A stretch of 64,000 nt of DNA, taken from the NCBI RefSeq assembly GCF_036038375.1, contig NZ_CP107935.1, positions 3,472,001 to 3,536,000 of the forward strand, written 5' to 3'. The notes beneath the pieces were generated by a model, which worked only from the letters and a program-made list of their open reading frames with translations, did not search any database and had not been told where the DNA came from. The translations under genes were made by a program, and so were the position numbers. Shown here piece by piece: positions 17,232 to 25,584 of this stretch (position 1 is the first letter of the stretch; each line of letters starts with the position of its first letter). Source of the DNA: Streptomyces sp. NBC_00414 (lineage in GTDB: Bacteria; Actinomycetota; Actinomycetes; Streptomycetales; Streptomycetaceae).

Positions 17232-17444
17232 TCGTACTCCTACTGCGACGGCCGCGGGGCGGCGGCCGGTGACAGCCCGGACAGACGGGATGTGCTGCCC
17301 GGGACGAGCTGAGCAGGGGGTGCGGGACCGTGGCCGCGGGCAGGCTGTGGGGGAAACCGGGGCCGTGGCTGGGGGGAAGAGTCGCATCGTTGACCTATAC
17401 ATGTCATGCCCCCACAGATGATCCGAGGGTTATCCCTCTGTAGC

Positions 17445-17488
17445 CCTGTGTGACCTCTGTGCGGTCCCTGTACGACTCCTGTACGACC
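17445..17488 (-). promoter_or_regulatory. Four 11-bp direct repeats upstream of the M4 protease gene
   Basis: On the plus strand CCTGT-like pentamers begin at 17445, 17456 (TCTGT), 17467 and 17478, an exact 11-bp period (unit CCTGTACGACT). On the protease strand the unit reads GTACAGG. One-turn tandem repeats are bound by OmpR/PhoP and SARP-type winged-helix regulators. The array lies about 215-255 bp before the GTG start. Confidence 0.6.
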
Positions 17489-17639
17489 TCGCCCGGCCCC
17501 CAGGGACGGGGAGGAGTTCGCGCTCCGCCGTGTGGCGTGCCTCACGGCGAGCGCCGCCGGGCGCCGCGAGTGGCTCCCGGCTCCCCCGGAGCCTCGCACC
17601 CTCCCCGCGCACCGCGGGACCGGGGCCCCCGAACGACCA

Positions 17640-17665
17640 GTGGCGGCACCCTCGGGCGCCGCCAC
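17640..17665. terminator. Hairpin in the 17.2-18.1 kb intergenic region
   Basis: GTGGCGGCACCC (17640-17651) pairs with GGGCGCCGCCAC (17654-17665), 12 bp with one wobble pair. No convincing gene ends here. On the minus strand it follows a six-codon reading frame (MKSLDE) with an AAGAGGA ribosome-like site, so it may be an attenuator or a relic. Confidence 0.4.
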
Positions 17666-17772
17666 CTACTCGTCCAGGCTCTTCATTCCTCTTACGTCCT
17701 CGCAGGTGAGACGTCATCGCCGGGTCGAGGCCCCCCCAAGGCACCACCCTCGGGGCAGCCCCGACGAGCTGC

Positions 17773-18096
17773 CGCTGGACCAGCAAAGCCACAACGTCAG
17801 CACGTTGAATCTAACGGCGTGAGTGCACAGCCCATTCCATAACTTTCGGGAGTCTCGGTTCCTACCCGTTGGTAATCACCAAATTTTAGGGACAGCGAAT
17901 CCTGCCTCGTCCTACACGAATCGGCGACGAAAAGCACTGCCCCGAGATGACATTTCCGTGACACCGGGGCTGTGTTATATCCTGCCCGATCAAGAGCGGT
18001 ACTGGCTTTAGCTGACCTCACCAGTCGGTTCGGCCGACCCACCAAGTCGGTCTCGGGTCCTCTCTTGCATGCGCTTTACAACGCTGGACCAGCAAA
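17773..18096 (+). repeat. 15-bp direct repeats bracketing an AT-richer segment
   Basis: CGCTGGACCAGCAAA occurs at 17773-17787 and again at 18082-18096, 309 bp apart; its core GCTGGACCAGC is itself a palindrome. Between the copies base composition is clearly AT-richer than the genome, with a dyad CAACGT-CAGC-ACGTTG (17792-17807) and TATAAT-like boxes (for example TTATATCC near 17974). No ORF inside is convincing. The rest of 17232-18126 holds only the protease promoter array and a hairpin. The segment is presumably the control region of the gene at 18127. Confidence 0.55.
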
Positions 18097-18126
18097 AAAC
18101 TTCAACAAAGCAAGAGGAACAGAGGA

Positions 18127-18435
18127 ATGGATTTCCTGACAGCAGCAGTCATGATCGTTGGGATCATCGCCGGCACCGTGGTGCTCGTCGTGAAGTTCCT
18201 GTCGTCCAAGCCCGCGCGGATCGCCGCGGCGCTCGCCGCCCTCGCCGTCGTCCTCGCCGTCCTGCCGAGGATAATCGAGCCGCTCGCCCCCGACGCTCCG
18301 TCCACCCCGGCGCCCACCCCCACGCCCGCCGTCACGGTGACCCCCGCCGGGTCGCCGGGCGCGGCGACGCCCGGACCGTCCGACACCGCACCGGCCACCG
18401 GGCCCGGAGCCGCCACATCGGGGGGAACGCTCTGA
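18127..18435 (+). CDS. Small single-pass membrane protein
   Basis: Unrecognised 102-residue protein. Residues 1-23 form a hydrophobic helix (FLTAAVMIVGIIAGTVVLVV), a second hydrophobic stretch covers about 33-50 (AALAALAVVLAVLP), and the remaining half is a Pro/Thr/Ala-rich tail typical of extracytoplasmic linkers. ATG 18127 is preceded by AAGAGGAACAGAGGA. The stop overlaps the ATG of the Crp/Fnr-like gene (TGATG), so the two are coupled. The segment upstream is AT-richer than the surroundings. It could be a membrane partner or sensor for the regulator; this is inference from coupling only. Confidence 0.7.
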   Translation: MDFLTAAVMIVGIIAGTVVLVVKFLSSKPARIAAALAALAVVLAVLPRIIEPLAPDAPSTPAPTPTPAVTVTPAGSPGAATPGPSDTAPATGPGAATSGGTL

Positions 18436-19337
18436 TGGCGACATGGCAGGACAGGACCGAGTACGCGGAGCTGCGCGCCGACGGCAGGCGTGGCGTGAGC
18501 CGCCTCTTCGGGAAGCCGCCCCTGCCCCGTCGCTACCACGAGGACGGCCTGCAGCCGATGGTCCTGGGTAACTCCGTGTACGCGTTCGACGAGGAGACGG
18601 GACTCGTCGAACACGACCTCTCCGGGGCCCGCGCGATCCAGGCCCTCATCGACCTCAACCCGTTCCTGTCCCAGCTTTCGCCGCGGTACCGGCACGAGTT
18701 CATGTCCCTGCTGGCCACCAGGTCGAGCGCCCGCGACACACAGCTGAGAGGGGCCGGCTCCTCGACGCTCCACATCGTTCTCTCCGGCTGCGTGTACGAA
18801 GAGTCAGTGTACGGAGAGGACACCACCGTGCGGATACACGGGAGCGGAGCGGTCCTCGGAGCCGCCGAGGTCTTCAACGAGGACCTGCACGCCCCCACCG
18901 CGAAGTGCCTCAACCGGACCCTCTCGCTGGCCCTGCCGATCGCGCGCATGCGTGCCCTCATGGAGCAGAACAGCCAGCTGGCCTCCGCCCTCGGCAGAGC
19001 CCTGACCGACCAGCTCGTCGTGGGCGAGCGCGTCTACAACCGCCGCAGCCTGCTGCCCGAGGAGAGACTGGCCGGCCTCTTCGTCCACCTCCTCGACCGG
19101 TGCGCCGTCCCCTGCTCCAGGCACGGGCGGATGATCGAAGGGCTCTCGCAGGACAACCTGGCCGCGGCCCTCTGCGTCAGCCGGGGGACGATAGAGAACG
19201 CCGTCAAAGTGCTGCGCGACCTCGATCTGATCACCACCGGGTACCGCCAGTACCGATTCCCCCAGGAGCGGGAACTGGCACGGTTCGGAAAGGTGAGAAC
19301 GCTTCCCCAGACCGTCACCGGTTCGGCGGAGATTTAG
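18435..19337 (+). CDS. Crp/Fnr-like transcriptional regulator
   Basis: A 300-residue protein with a Crp-type layout. About 90 N-terminal residues have no clear match. A cNMP-binding-like jelly roll follows (HIVLSGCVYEES, VLGAAEVFNED, then a dimerisation helix), and a C-terminal winged helix-turn-helix reads LSQDNLAAALCVSRGTIENAVKVL. The phosphate-binding cassette of true cAMP receptors is not evident, so the ligand, if any, may differ. Its start overlaps the stop of the small membrane protein gene by one base. A strong terminator follows. I know of no characterised homologue; a membrane-linked regulator is a reasonable guess. Confidence 0.8.
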   Translation: MATWQDRTEYAELRADGRRGVSRLFGKPPLPRRYHEDGLQPMVLGNSVYAFDEETGLVEHDLSGARAIQALIDLNPFLSQLSPRYRHEFMSLLATRSSARDTQLRGAGSSTLHIVLSGCVYEESVYGEDTTVRIHGSGAVLGAAEVFNEDLHAPTAKCLNRTLSLALPIARMRALMEQNSQLASALGRALTDQLVVGERVYNRRSLLPEERLAGLFVHLLDRCAVPCSRHGRMIEGLSQDNLAAALCVSRGTIENAVKVLRDLDLITTGYRQYRFPQERELARFGKVRTLPQTVTGSAEI

Positions 19338-19364
19338 CGGTCAACCTTCCGCTTGAGCCAATCG

Positions 19365-19400
19365 AACCCACCTCCGGAAAGTTCTTTCCGGAGGTGGGTT
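19365..19400 (+). terminator. Intrinsic terminator of the Crp/Fnr-like operon
   Basis: A perfect 17-bp stem, AACCCACCTCCGGAAAG (19365-19381) with its complement (19384-19400), has a TT loop and is followed by TTCTCTTGTC. It lies 28 bp past the stop codon. Confidence 0.9.
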
Positions 19401-19401
19401 T

Positions 19402-19987
19402 TCTCTTGTCTATACCTCTTTATTTTCCGGTCGGCCTGATCGATAATTAGCTCGACATCGAGATAGCGGGCGCTTAAACGGATTTAACGCGGCTGCTTTT
19501 ATCCAGGAATTCCGTATTCAGGAACTCGATCCTGCTTTGCGGTAATATCTCTCAGAGTGTTCTTCGTCACACGGCTCGGGCTCGATGAGCGCGGAACGGG
19601 GCACGCGCCGGCCTCCCCGCACGCCTCACGTACCGAACGGTTCGCGCCGCGCGTTTCCGCTCCCCCGCGCGGCCACCGCGCACGCCAGGGGCGCCGAAGG
19701 GGGTGACGGCCACCATTCCGCCCCCGGCACCACACCCGCCGGAGGCCCGCACTCCGCCGTCGCCGAACGTTTTTCGCATATGCCCGTCGACGCTGCTCAT
19801 GGCGCTTGCCGGGACGGCCCGGCGGTCATGTGCGGCGATCGTCCGCCCACGCGCGGCCCGCGGTCCGAACACGTCGGCCGGTGCGCGAGTTCCCTGGACA
19901 ACTGTCCGAAATAGTAGCTTCACACAATCCGTGAGCCTGGCCGAACAGACCGTAGTCACCGCAGCCCCGCGGCCATAAGTTGTGCCC
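19402..19987. other. Intergenic region without a supportable gene
   Basis: About 590 bp. The first 170 bp are AT-rich, with a dyad TTAAA-CGGA-TTTAA inside the stretch CTTAAACGGATTTAACG. The rest is GC-rich, but the possible frames are Arg/Pro-rich with no family signature. Just before the next gene TAGTCA, a 17-bp spacer and TAAGTT (19976-19981) form a likely leaderless promoter. Confidence 0.6.
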
Positions 19988-20713
19988 GTGCACCAACAGT
20001 CGGCGCCTCAGCCCACCCCGCCCTTCGACGCCCCGGCCGCCCGCAAGCTGCGTACCGCTCTCGGCATGGGGCCGGAGCATGTCGCGTACGGGATGCGGAC
20101 CTCTTTCGGACTGCCCCATGTGACACCCGACCTGGTCGTCGCCTGGGAACGGGGCCTGGCCACTCCGGGCAACGGCGAACTGATAGCGCTCGCGGGCGTG
20201 TTGTGGTGCTCACCGGGTGAACTCATCGGCGCGCCCCGGACCTTGCGCGAGCACCGGATCGCCCGCGGACTGCCGGCCGAGGACGTCGCACGGGGCGTGG
20301 GCCTCGAACTCCTCGCGTACGTACGGATGGAGGAGGCGGACGAGTGGCGCGGCAGCGAGCGGCAGTCGACGGCGCTCGCCGCGGTGCTCGATCTCTCGCT
20401 GGAGGACCTCGTCACGGTCACCGGCCGCGAGCCCAAGCTGGCGATGATGCTGCGCAGCGCGGTGACGACGCGCTGGCAGGCGTACGTCCGCCCGGTGGGC
20501 AAGCTGCTGACGCTGGAGCGGCGGATCGTGGGACACGCGCTGCGGGCCCTGCACACCGAGTACCAGGGCCGGATGGTGCCGACCCTGAGCTGGGGCGGCG
20601 GCGGCCCGGCGGGAGCCGACGCCGACGACGCGGGCCGGGACTTCCTGGAGCGGATCGTCGACCGCTTCTGGTCGACGATCCGGCGCGACGCCGAGAGGTA
20701 CGGCGACGGCTGA
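19988..20713 (+). CDS. XRE-family DNA-binding protein
   Basis: Helix-turn-helix protein of 241 residues with two related N-terminal HTH segments: PDLVVAWERGLATPGNGELIALAGVLWCSPGELIG, which is XRE-like, and a second copy around LREHRIARGLPAEDVARGVGLELLAYVRMEE. The C-terminal 100 residues (LKLAMML-type helices, RFWSTIRRDAERY) are unassigned. GTG 19988 lies 7 nt after the -10 TAAGTT, so translation is probably leaderless; GTG 19982 is the alternative. It stands alone, convergent with pfkA. Its function is unknown beyond DNA binding. Confidence 0.8.
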   Translation: MHQQSAPQPTPPFDAPAARKLRTALGMGPEHVAYGMRTSFGLPHVTPDLVVAWERGLATPGNGELIALAGVLWCSPGELIGAPRTLREHRIARGLPAEDVARGVGLELLAYVRMEEADEWRGSERQSTALAAVLDLSLEDLVTVTGREPKLAMMLRSAVTTRWQAYVRPVGKLLTLERRIVGHALRALHTEYQGRMVPTLSWGGGGPAGADADDAGRDFLERIVDRFWSTIRRDAERYGDG

Positions 20714-20747
20714 GACTCCCGGCGGCCCTGGAAGTCGACGGGCGTCC

Positions 20748-21773
20748 CTAGAAGACCGACTCCGCCTCGTCCATCCGGTCCTTCGGGACCGTCTTCAGCT
20801 CGGTGACGGCCTCGGCCAGCGGCACCATCACGACGTCCGTGCCGCGCAGTGCCGTCATCCGGCCGAACTCACCCCGGTGCGCCGCCTCCACCGCGTGCCA
20901 GCCGAAGCGCGTCGCCAGCACCCGGTCGTACGCGGTCGGCGTGCCGCCCCGCTGGATGTGGCCGAGAATGACCGGCTTCGCCTCCTTGCCGAGGCGGCGT
21001 TCCAGCTCGTACGCCAGCGCCGTGCCGATGCCCTGGAAGCGCTCGTGGCCGAACTGGTCGATGGCGCCGTGGCCGTAGTCCATGCTGCCCTCGACGGGGT
21101 GCGCGCCCTCGGCCACGCAGACGACCGCGAACTTCTTGCCGCGCGCGAAGCGCTCCTCGACCATCTTGATCAGGTCGGCCGGGTCGAACGGCCGCTCGGG
21201 CAGGCAGATCCCGTGGGCGCCGGCGGCCATGCCGGACTCCAGGGCGATCCAGCCGGCGTGCCGGCCCATGACCTCGACGACCATGACCCGCTGGTGGGAC
21301 TCGGCGGTCGTCTTGAGGCGGTCCATCGCCTCCGTGGCGACGCCGACGGCGGTGTCGAAGCCGAAGGTGCGGTCCGTCGACGAGATGTCGTTGTCGATCG
21401 TCTTGGGGACGCCGACCACGGGCAGGCCCGCGTCCGACAGCATCCGCGCCGCGGTCAGCGTGCCCTCGCCGCCGATCGGGATCAGTACGTCGATACCGAA
21501 CTCGCGCGCCATGTCCTGGGCGTTCTCACAGGCCTCGCGGAGGCGGTCGCGCTGGAGGCGGGAAGAGCCGAGGATGGTGCCGCCGCGGGCGAGGATGCCG
21601 CTGACGGCGTCCAGGTCGAGGCTGCGGTAGCGGCCTTCGAGCAGTCCCGCGTAGCCGTCCTCGAACCCGACGACCTCGGCGTCGTAGTTGGTGACGGCTC
21701 GGTGCACGACCGACCGGATCACGGCGTTCAGTCCCGGACAGTCGCCGCCTGCGGTGAGAACTCCGATGCGCAT
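20748..21773 (-). CDS. pfkA: 6-phosphofructokinase
   Basis: Glycolytic enzyme phosphorylating fructose 6-phosphate to the 1,6-bisphosphate, 341 residues, the usual actinobacterial length. Motifs: GVLTAGGDCPGLN at the N-terminus, IGGEGTLTA at the phosphate-donor site, PKTIDND with the catalytic Asp, MGRHAGWIA, and GHIQRGGTPTAYDR. The glycine after GGE favours ATP rather than pyrophosphate, while Lys in PKTIDND (Gly in E. coli) is shared with the mixed-type actinobacterial group. The frame runs on to 21947, but ATG 21773 begins exactly at the conserved strand. It is divergent from pta across 292 bp. Confidence 0.95.
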   Translation of the reverse strand: MRIGVLTAGGDCPGLNAVIRSVVHRAVTNYDAEVVGFEDGYAGLLEGRYRSLDLDAVSGILARGGTILGSSRLQRDRLREACENAQDMAREFGIDVLIPIGGEGTLTAARMLSDAGLPVVGVPKTIDNDISSTDRTFGFDTAVGVATEAMDRLKTTAESHQRVMVVEVMGRHAGWIALESGMAAGAHGICLPERPFDPADLIKMVEERFARGKKFAVVCVAEGAHPVEGSMDYGHGAIDQFGHERFQGIGTALAYELERRLGKEAKPVILGHIQRGGTPTAYDRVLATRFGWHAVEAAHRGEFGRMTALRGTDVVMVPLAEAVTELKTVPKDRMDEAESVF

Positions 21774-22065
21774 CGTGCTGTGTCTCCTGCTCGCTGATTG
21801 GGCTGTGTCTCCGGTGGTACCTGTGAGCCAGTCCGATTGTTTCACGGGCCGCAGGGGGGCGCCGTCCGCACCCTTCGCGCCCCCTCGACCATCCGCGCGC
21901 CCCCGCATGTACCTCTCCCACCGGCCCCGCCCGTCACACCCGTCCACAGGGGCCGCTCACCCCCGGCCTGACGGGCGCCTTATCCATGCCCGGAGGTATT
22001 GTCAAGAGGGCTCAGCCGGACGATACCGGCTGCGTTGTACCGCTATCGGAGGAAACGGAGAGCAC

Positions 22066-24198
22066 GTGACGCGCAGCGTGTACGTGACCGGGATCGACCG
22101 AGGTGACGGCCGCCAGGTCATCGAGCTGGGAGTCATGGAGCTCCTGACCCGTCAGGTGGACCGGGTGGGGGTGTTCCGACCCCTCGTCCACGACGGGCCC
22201 GACCGGCTCTTCGAGCTGCTGCGCGCCCGCTACCGGCTCGCGCAGGACCCGGCGACGGTCTACGGCATGGACTACCACGAGGCGTCCGCGCTCCAGGCCG
22301 AGCAGGGCACCGACGAACTGGTCTCGCAGCTCGTCGACCGCTTCCACCGGGTGGCCCGCGAGTACGACGTCGTCCTCGTCCTCGGTACGGACTACGCCGA
22401 CACCCAGTTCCCGGACGAGCTGGCGCTCAACGCCCGCCTGGCGAACGAGTTCGGCGCCTCCGTGATCCCCGTCGTGGGCGGCCGCAAGCAGACCTCGGAG
22501 TCGGTCCTCGCGGAGACCCGCAACGCGTTCCGCGCCTACGACGGCCTGGGCTGCGACGTCCTCGCGATGGTGGTGAACCGGGTCGCCCCCGCCGACCGCG
22601 GCGACATCCACGAACTGCTCGACGACCGCCTCCCCGTGCCGTGTTACGTGCTCCCCGACGAGCCCGCGCTCTCCGCGCCGACGGTCGCCCAGATCACCCA
22701 CGCCCTCGGCGGCAAGGTGCTGCTCGGCGACGACGCGGGGCTGGCGCGCGACGCGCTGAACTTCGTCTTCGGCGGCGCCATGCTGCCGAACTTCCTCGGT
22801 GCGCTGACCCCGGGCTGCATGGTCGTCACGCCCGGCGACCGCGCCGACCTCGTGGTGGGCGCCCTCGCCGCGCACAGCGCCGGCACCCCGCCCATAGCAG
22901 GCGTGATCCTCACCCTGAACGAACGCCCCAGCGACCTCGTCCTCACCCTGGCCGCCCGCCTCGCCCCCGGCACCCCGGTGGTCGCGGTGGAGACCGGTTC
23001 CTTCCTCACGGCGTCCGAACTCTTCGCCATGGAAGGCAAGTTGAACGCCTCCACGCCCCGCAAGGCGGAGACGGCCCTCGGCCTCTTCGAGCGGTACGTG
23101 GACACCAGCGGCCTCCTGAAGCGCGTCTCCGCGCCCAGCAGCAGCCGCGTCACGCCGATGATGTTCGAGCACAAGCTCCTGGAGCAGGCCCGCGCCGACA
23201 AGCGGCGCGTCGTGCTGCCCGAGGGCACCGAGGCGCGCGTCCTGCACACCGCCGAGGTGCTGTTGCGCCGCGGTGTCTGCGACCTCACCCTGCTGGGCCC
23301 CCTCGACCAGATCCGCAAGAAGGCGGCCCACCTCGGCATCGACCTCGGCGGCGCCCAGCTGATCGACCCGCACACCTCCGAACTGCGCGACCGGTTCGCC
23401 GAGAAGTACGCCCAGCTCCGGGCCCACAAGGGCGTGTCCGTGGAGCTGGCGTACGACGTCGTCTCGGACGTGAACTACTTCGGCACGCTGATGGTCCAGG
23501 AGGGCCTCGCCGATGGCATGGTCTCCGGGTCGGTGCACTCCACGGCGGCCACCATCCGCCCGGCCTTCGAGATCATCAAGACCAAGCCCGAGGCGTCGAT
23601 CGTCTCCTCGGTCTTCTTCATGTGCCTCGCCGACAAGGTCCTCGTGTACGGCGACTGCGCGGTCAACCCCGACCCGGACGCCGAGCAGTTGGCCGACATC
23701 GCCATCCAGTCGGCCGCCACCGCCGAGCAGTTCGGGGTAGAGCCGCGGATCGCGATGCTCTCGTACTCGACCGGCACGTCCGGCTCCGGCGCGGACGTCG
23801 ACAAGGTGCGCACGGCCACCGAACTGGTCCGCTCGCGGCGCCCCGATCTGAGCGTCGAGGGGCCGATCCAGTACGACGCGGCCGTCGAGCCGTCCGTGGC
23901 CGCGACCAAGCTGCCGGGATCCAAGGTCGCCGGGCAGGCGTCCGTGCTGATCTTCCCGGACCTCAACACCGGCAACAACACGTACAAGGCCGTGCAGCGC
24001 TCGGCCGGCGCCATCGCCGTCGGACCGGTCCTGCAGGGCCTGCGCAAGCCGGTCAACGACCTGTCCCGGGGCGCGCTCGTCGGGGACATCGTGAACACCG
24101 TCGCCATCACCGCGATCCAGGCCCAGGCCGCCGCCCGCCCGGACACCTCGGCCACCGCCGCCCCCTCGTCCCCCACCCCGAAGGCTTCCGCCCAGTGA
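22066..24198 (+). CDS. pta: Phosphate acetyltransferase, long form
   Basis: Converts acetyl-CoA and phosphate to acetyl phosphate; 710 residues. The N-terminal half is a CobB/DRTGG-like regulatory region (SVYVTGIDRGDGRQ, then NRVAPADRGDIHELL), and the C-terminal half is the PTA_PTB catalytic domain (RVVLPEGTEARVL, GLADGMVSGSVHSTA, FPDLNTGNNTYKAVQR). The frame is open from 21688, but GTG 22066 has GGAGGAAACGGAG upstream and begins the conserved region. It overlaps ackA by four bases, forming the acetate overflow/assimilation operon beside pfkA and pyk. Confidence 0.96.
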   Translation: MTRSVYVTGIDRGDGRQVIELGVMELLTRQVDRVGVFRPLVHDGPDRLFELLRARYRLAQDPATVYGMDYHEASALQAEQGTDELVSQLVDRFHRVAREYDVVLVLGTDYADTQFPDELALNARLANEFGASVIPVVGGRKQTSESVLAETRNAFRAYDGLGCDVLAMVVNRVAPADRGDIHELLDDRLPVPCYVLPDEPALSAPTVAQITHALGGKVLLGDDAGLARDALNFVFGGAMLPNFLGALTPGCMVVTPGDRADLVVGALAAHSAGTPPIAGVILTLNERPSDLVLTLAARLAPGTPVVAVETGSFLTASELFAMEGKLNASTPRKAETALGLFERYVDTSGLLKRVSAPSSSRVTPMMFEHKLLEQARADKRRVVLPEGTEARVLHTAEVLLRRGVCDLTLLGPLDQIRKKAAHLGIDLGGAQLIDPHTSELRDRFAEKYAQLRAHKGVSVELAYDVVSDVNYFGTLMVQEGLADGMVSGSVHSTAATIRPAFEIIKTKPEASIVSSVFFMCLADKVLVYGDCAVNPDPDAEQLADIAIQSAATAEQFGVEPRIAMLSYSTGTSGSGADVDKVRTATELVRSRRPDLSVEGPIQYDAAVEPSVAATKLPGSKVAGQASVLIFPDLNTGNNTYKAVQRSAGAIAVGPVLQGLRKPVNDLSRGALVGDIVNTVAITAIQAQAAARPDTSATAAPSSPTPKASAQ

Positions 24199-25418
24199 GT
24201 GCCACCCGCGTCCTCGTCCTCAACTCCGGTTCCTCGTCGGTGAAGTACCAGCTGCTCGACATGAGCGACGGCAGCCGGCTGGCCGCGGGCCTCGTCGAGC
24301 GCATCGGCGAGGAGACCTCCCGGCTCAAGCACACCCCGCTGGCGTCGGGCGGCGAGTCCCGCGAGAGCACCGGGCCGATCGCCGACCACGAGGCCGCGCT
24401 GAAGGCCGTCTCCGAGGAGCTGTCCCGGGACGGGCTCGGCCTGGACTCCCCCGAGCTGGCCGCGATCGGCCACCGGGTCGTGCACGGCGGCAAGCGGTTC
24501 ACGCAGCCGACCGTCGTCGACGACGCGGTCCTCGCCGAGATCGAGCGGCTCATCCCGGTGGCGCCGCTGCACAACCCGGCGAACCTCACCGGTATCCGTA
24601 CAGCGCAGGCCCTGCGCCCGGACCTCCCCCAGGTCGCCGTCTTCGACACGGCGTTCCACACGACGATGCCGGAGTCCGCGGCCCGCTACGCGATCGACGT
24701 GGAGACCGCCGACAAGCACCGCATCCGCCGGTACGGCTTCCACGGCACCTCGCACGCGTACGTGTCCCGCGAGACGGCGCGGCTCCTCGGCCGGGCGCCG
24801 GAGGACGTGAACGTCATCGTGCTGCACCTGGGCAACGGCGCCTCGGCGTCGGCGGTCGAGAAGGGCCGGTGCGTGGACACCTCCATGGGGCTGACGCCCT
24901 TGGAGGGGCTCGTGATGGGTACGCGCTCGGGAGACGTGGATCCCGCGGTCATCTTCCATTTGATGCGTGTTGGCGAAATGTCCACGGACGAGATCGACAC
25001 TCTGCTCAACAAGAAGAGCGGTCTGATCGGACTGTGCGGTGACAACGACATGCGGGAGATCCGCCGCCGTATCGACGAGGGCGGCGAGGACGGCGCGCGG
25101 GCGCAGCTCGCCTTCGACATCTACGTACACCGGCTGAAGAAGTACATCGGTGCCTATTACGCGGTACTGGGCCGGGTCGACGCGGTCGTCTTCACGGCCG
25201 GGGTCGGGGAGAACGCGGCCCCCGTGCGCGAGGCCGCGGTCGCGGGCCTGGAGTCGCTGGGCCTGGCCGTCGACAGCGCCCTGAACGCCGTGCGCTCCGG
25301 CGAACCGCGGCTGATCTCGCCCGAGGGCGCCAGGGTCGCGGTGGCCGTCGTACCGACCGACGAGGAACTGGAGATCGCCGACCAGACGTACGCGCTCGTG
25401 GGAGACGGCAGCGCCTGA
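24195..25418 (+). CDS. ackA: Acetate kinase
   Basis: Makes ATP and acetate from acetyl phosphate, or runs in reverse; 407 residues. Motifs: VLNSGSSSVKYQ (phosphate 1), GHRVVHGGKRF, FDTAFHTTMP, RYGFHGTSHAYVS, HLGNGASASAV and FTAGVGENAAPVRE. GTG 24195 overlaps the pta stop (GTGA), so the two enzymes are translated together. Together with the flanking pfkA and pyk genes it makes a compact lower-carbon and overflow cluster. Confidence 0.97.
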   Translation: MSATRVLVLNSGSSSVKYQLLDMSDGSRLAAGLVERIGEETSRLKHTPLASGGESRESTGPIADHEAALKAVSEELSRDGLGLDSPELAAIGHRVVHGGKRFTQPTVVDDAVLAEIERLIPVAPLHNPANLTGIRTAQALRPDLPQVAVFDTAFHTTMPESAARYAIDVETADKHRIRRYGFHGTSHAYVSRETARLLGRAPEDVNVIVLHLGNGASASAVEKGRCVDTSMGLTPLEGLVMGTRSGDVDPAVIFHLMRVGEMSTDEIDTLLNKKSGLIGLCGDNDMREIRRRIDEGGEDGARAQLAFDIYVHRLKKYIGAYYAVLGRVDAVVFTAGVGENAAPVREAAVAGLESLGLAVDSALNAVRSGEPRLISPEGARVAVAVVPTDEELEIADQTYALVGDGSA

Positions 25419-25533
25419 GGAGGCGTGAGGCCGCCGGAAACAAGCCGGGAAGAGATGGAGAAGTCAGCCGGGAGAACACCGCGGAAACAGCCGGTCAGGG
25501 CCACGCCTGAGCGCACACCCGCCCATTTGTATC

Positions 25534-25577
25534 TTCCGCCAGACGGAATATTCCGAAGCGAAACAAACCGATAGGAT
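25534..25577 (+). promoter_or_regulatory. Leaderless pyk promoter with three TTCCG half-sites
   Basis: -10 TAGGAT (25572-25577) lies seven bases before the ATG, so pyk mRNA is probably leaderless. Over the -35 region run TTCCG (25534), its inverse CGGAA (25544) and TTCCG again (25551), forming the dyads TTCCG-CCAGA-CGGAA and CGGAATATTCCG. This suggests a cooperative repressor or activator site of unknown identity. Confidence 0.5.
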
Positions 25578-25584
25578 CGCCCCC

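Noticed and set aside
17430..18045. Several short frames on both strands between the protease and the small membrane protein
   Set aside because: They overlap one another, are Arg/Pro/Gly-rich, and lack family signatures. The six-codon MKSLDE frame before the 17640 hairpin could be a leader peptide but cannot be supported.
19567..19978. Frames of 90-130 codons upstream of the XRE gene
   Set aside because: Composition is Arg/Ala/Gly-rich noise, no ribosome site stands out, and opposite frames are equally open.
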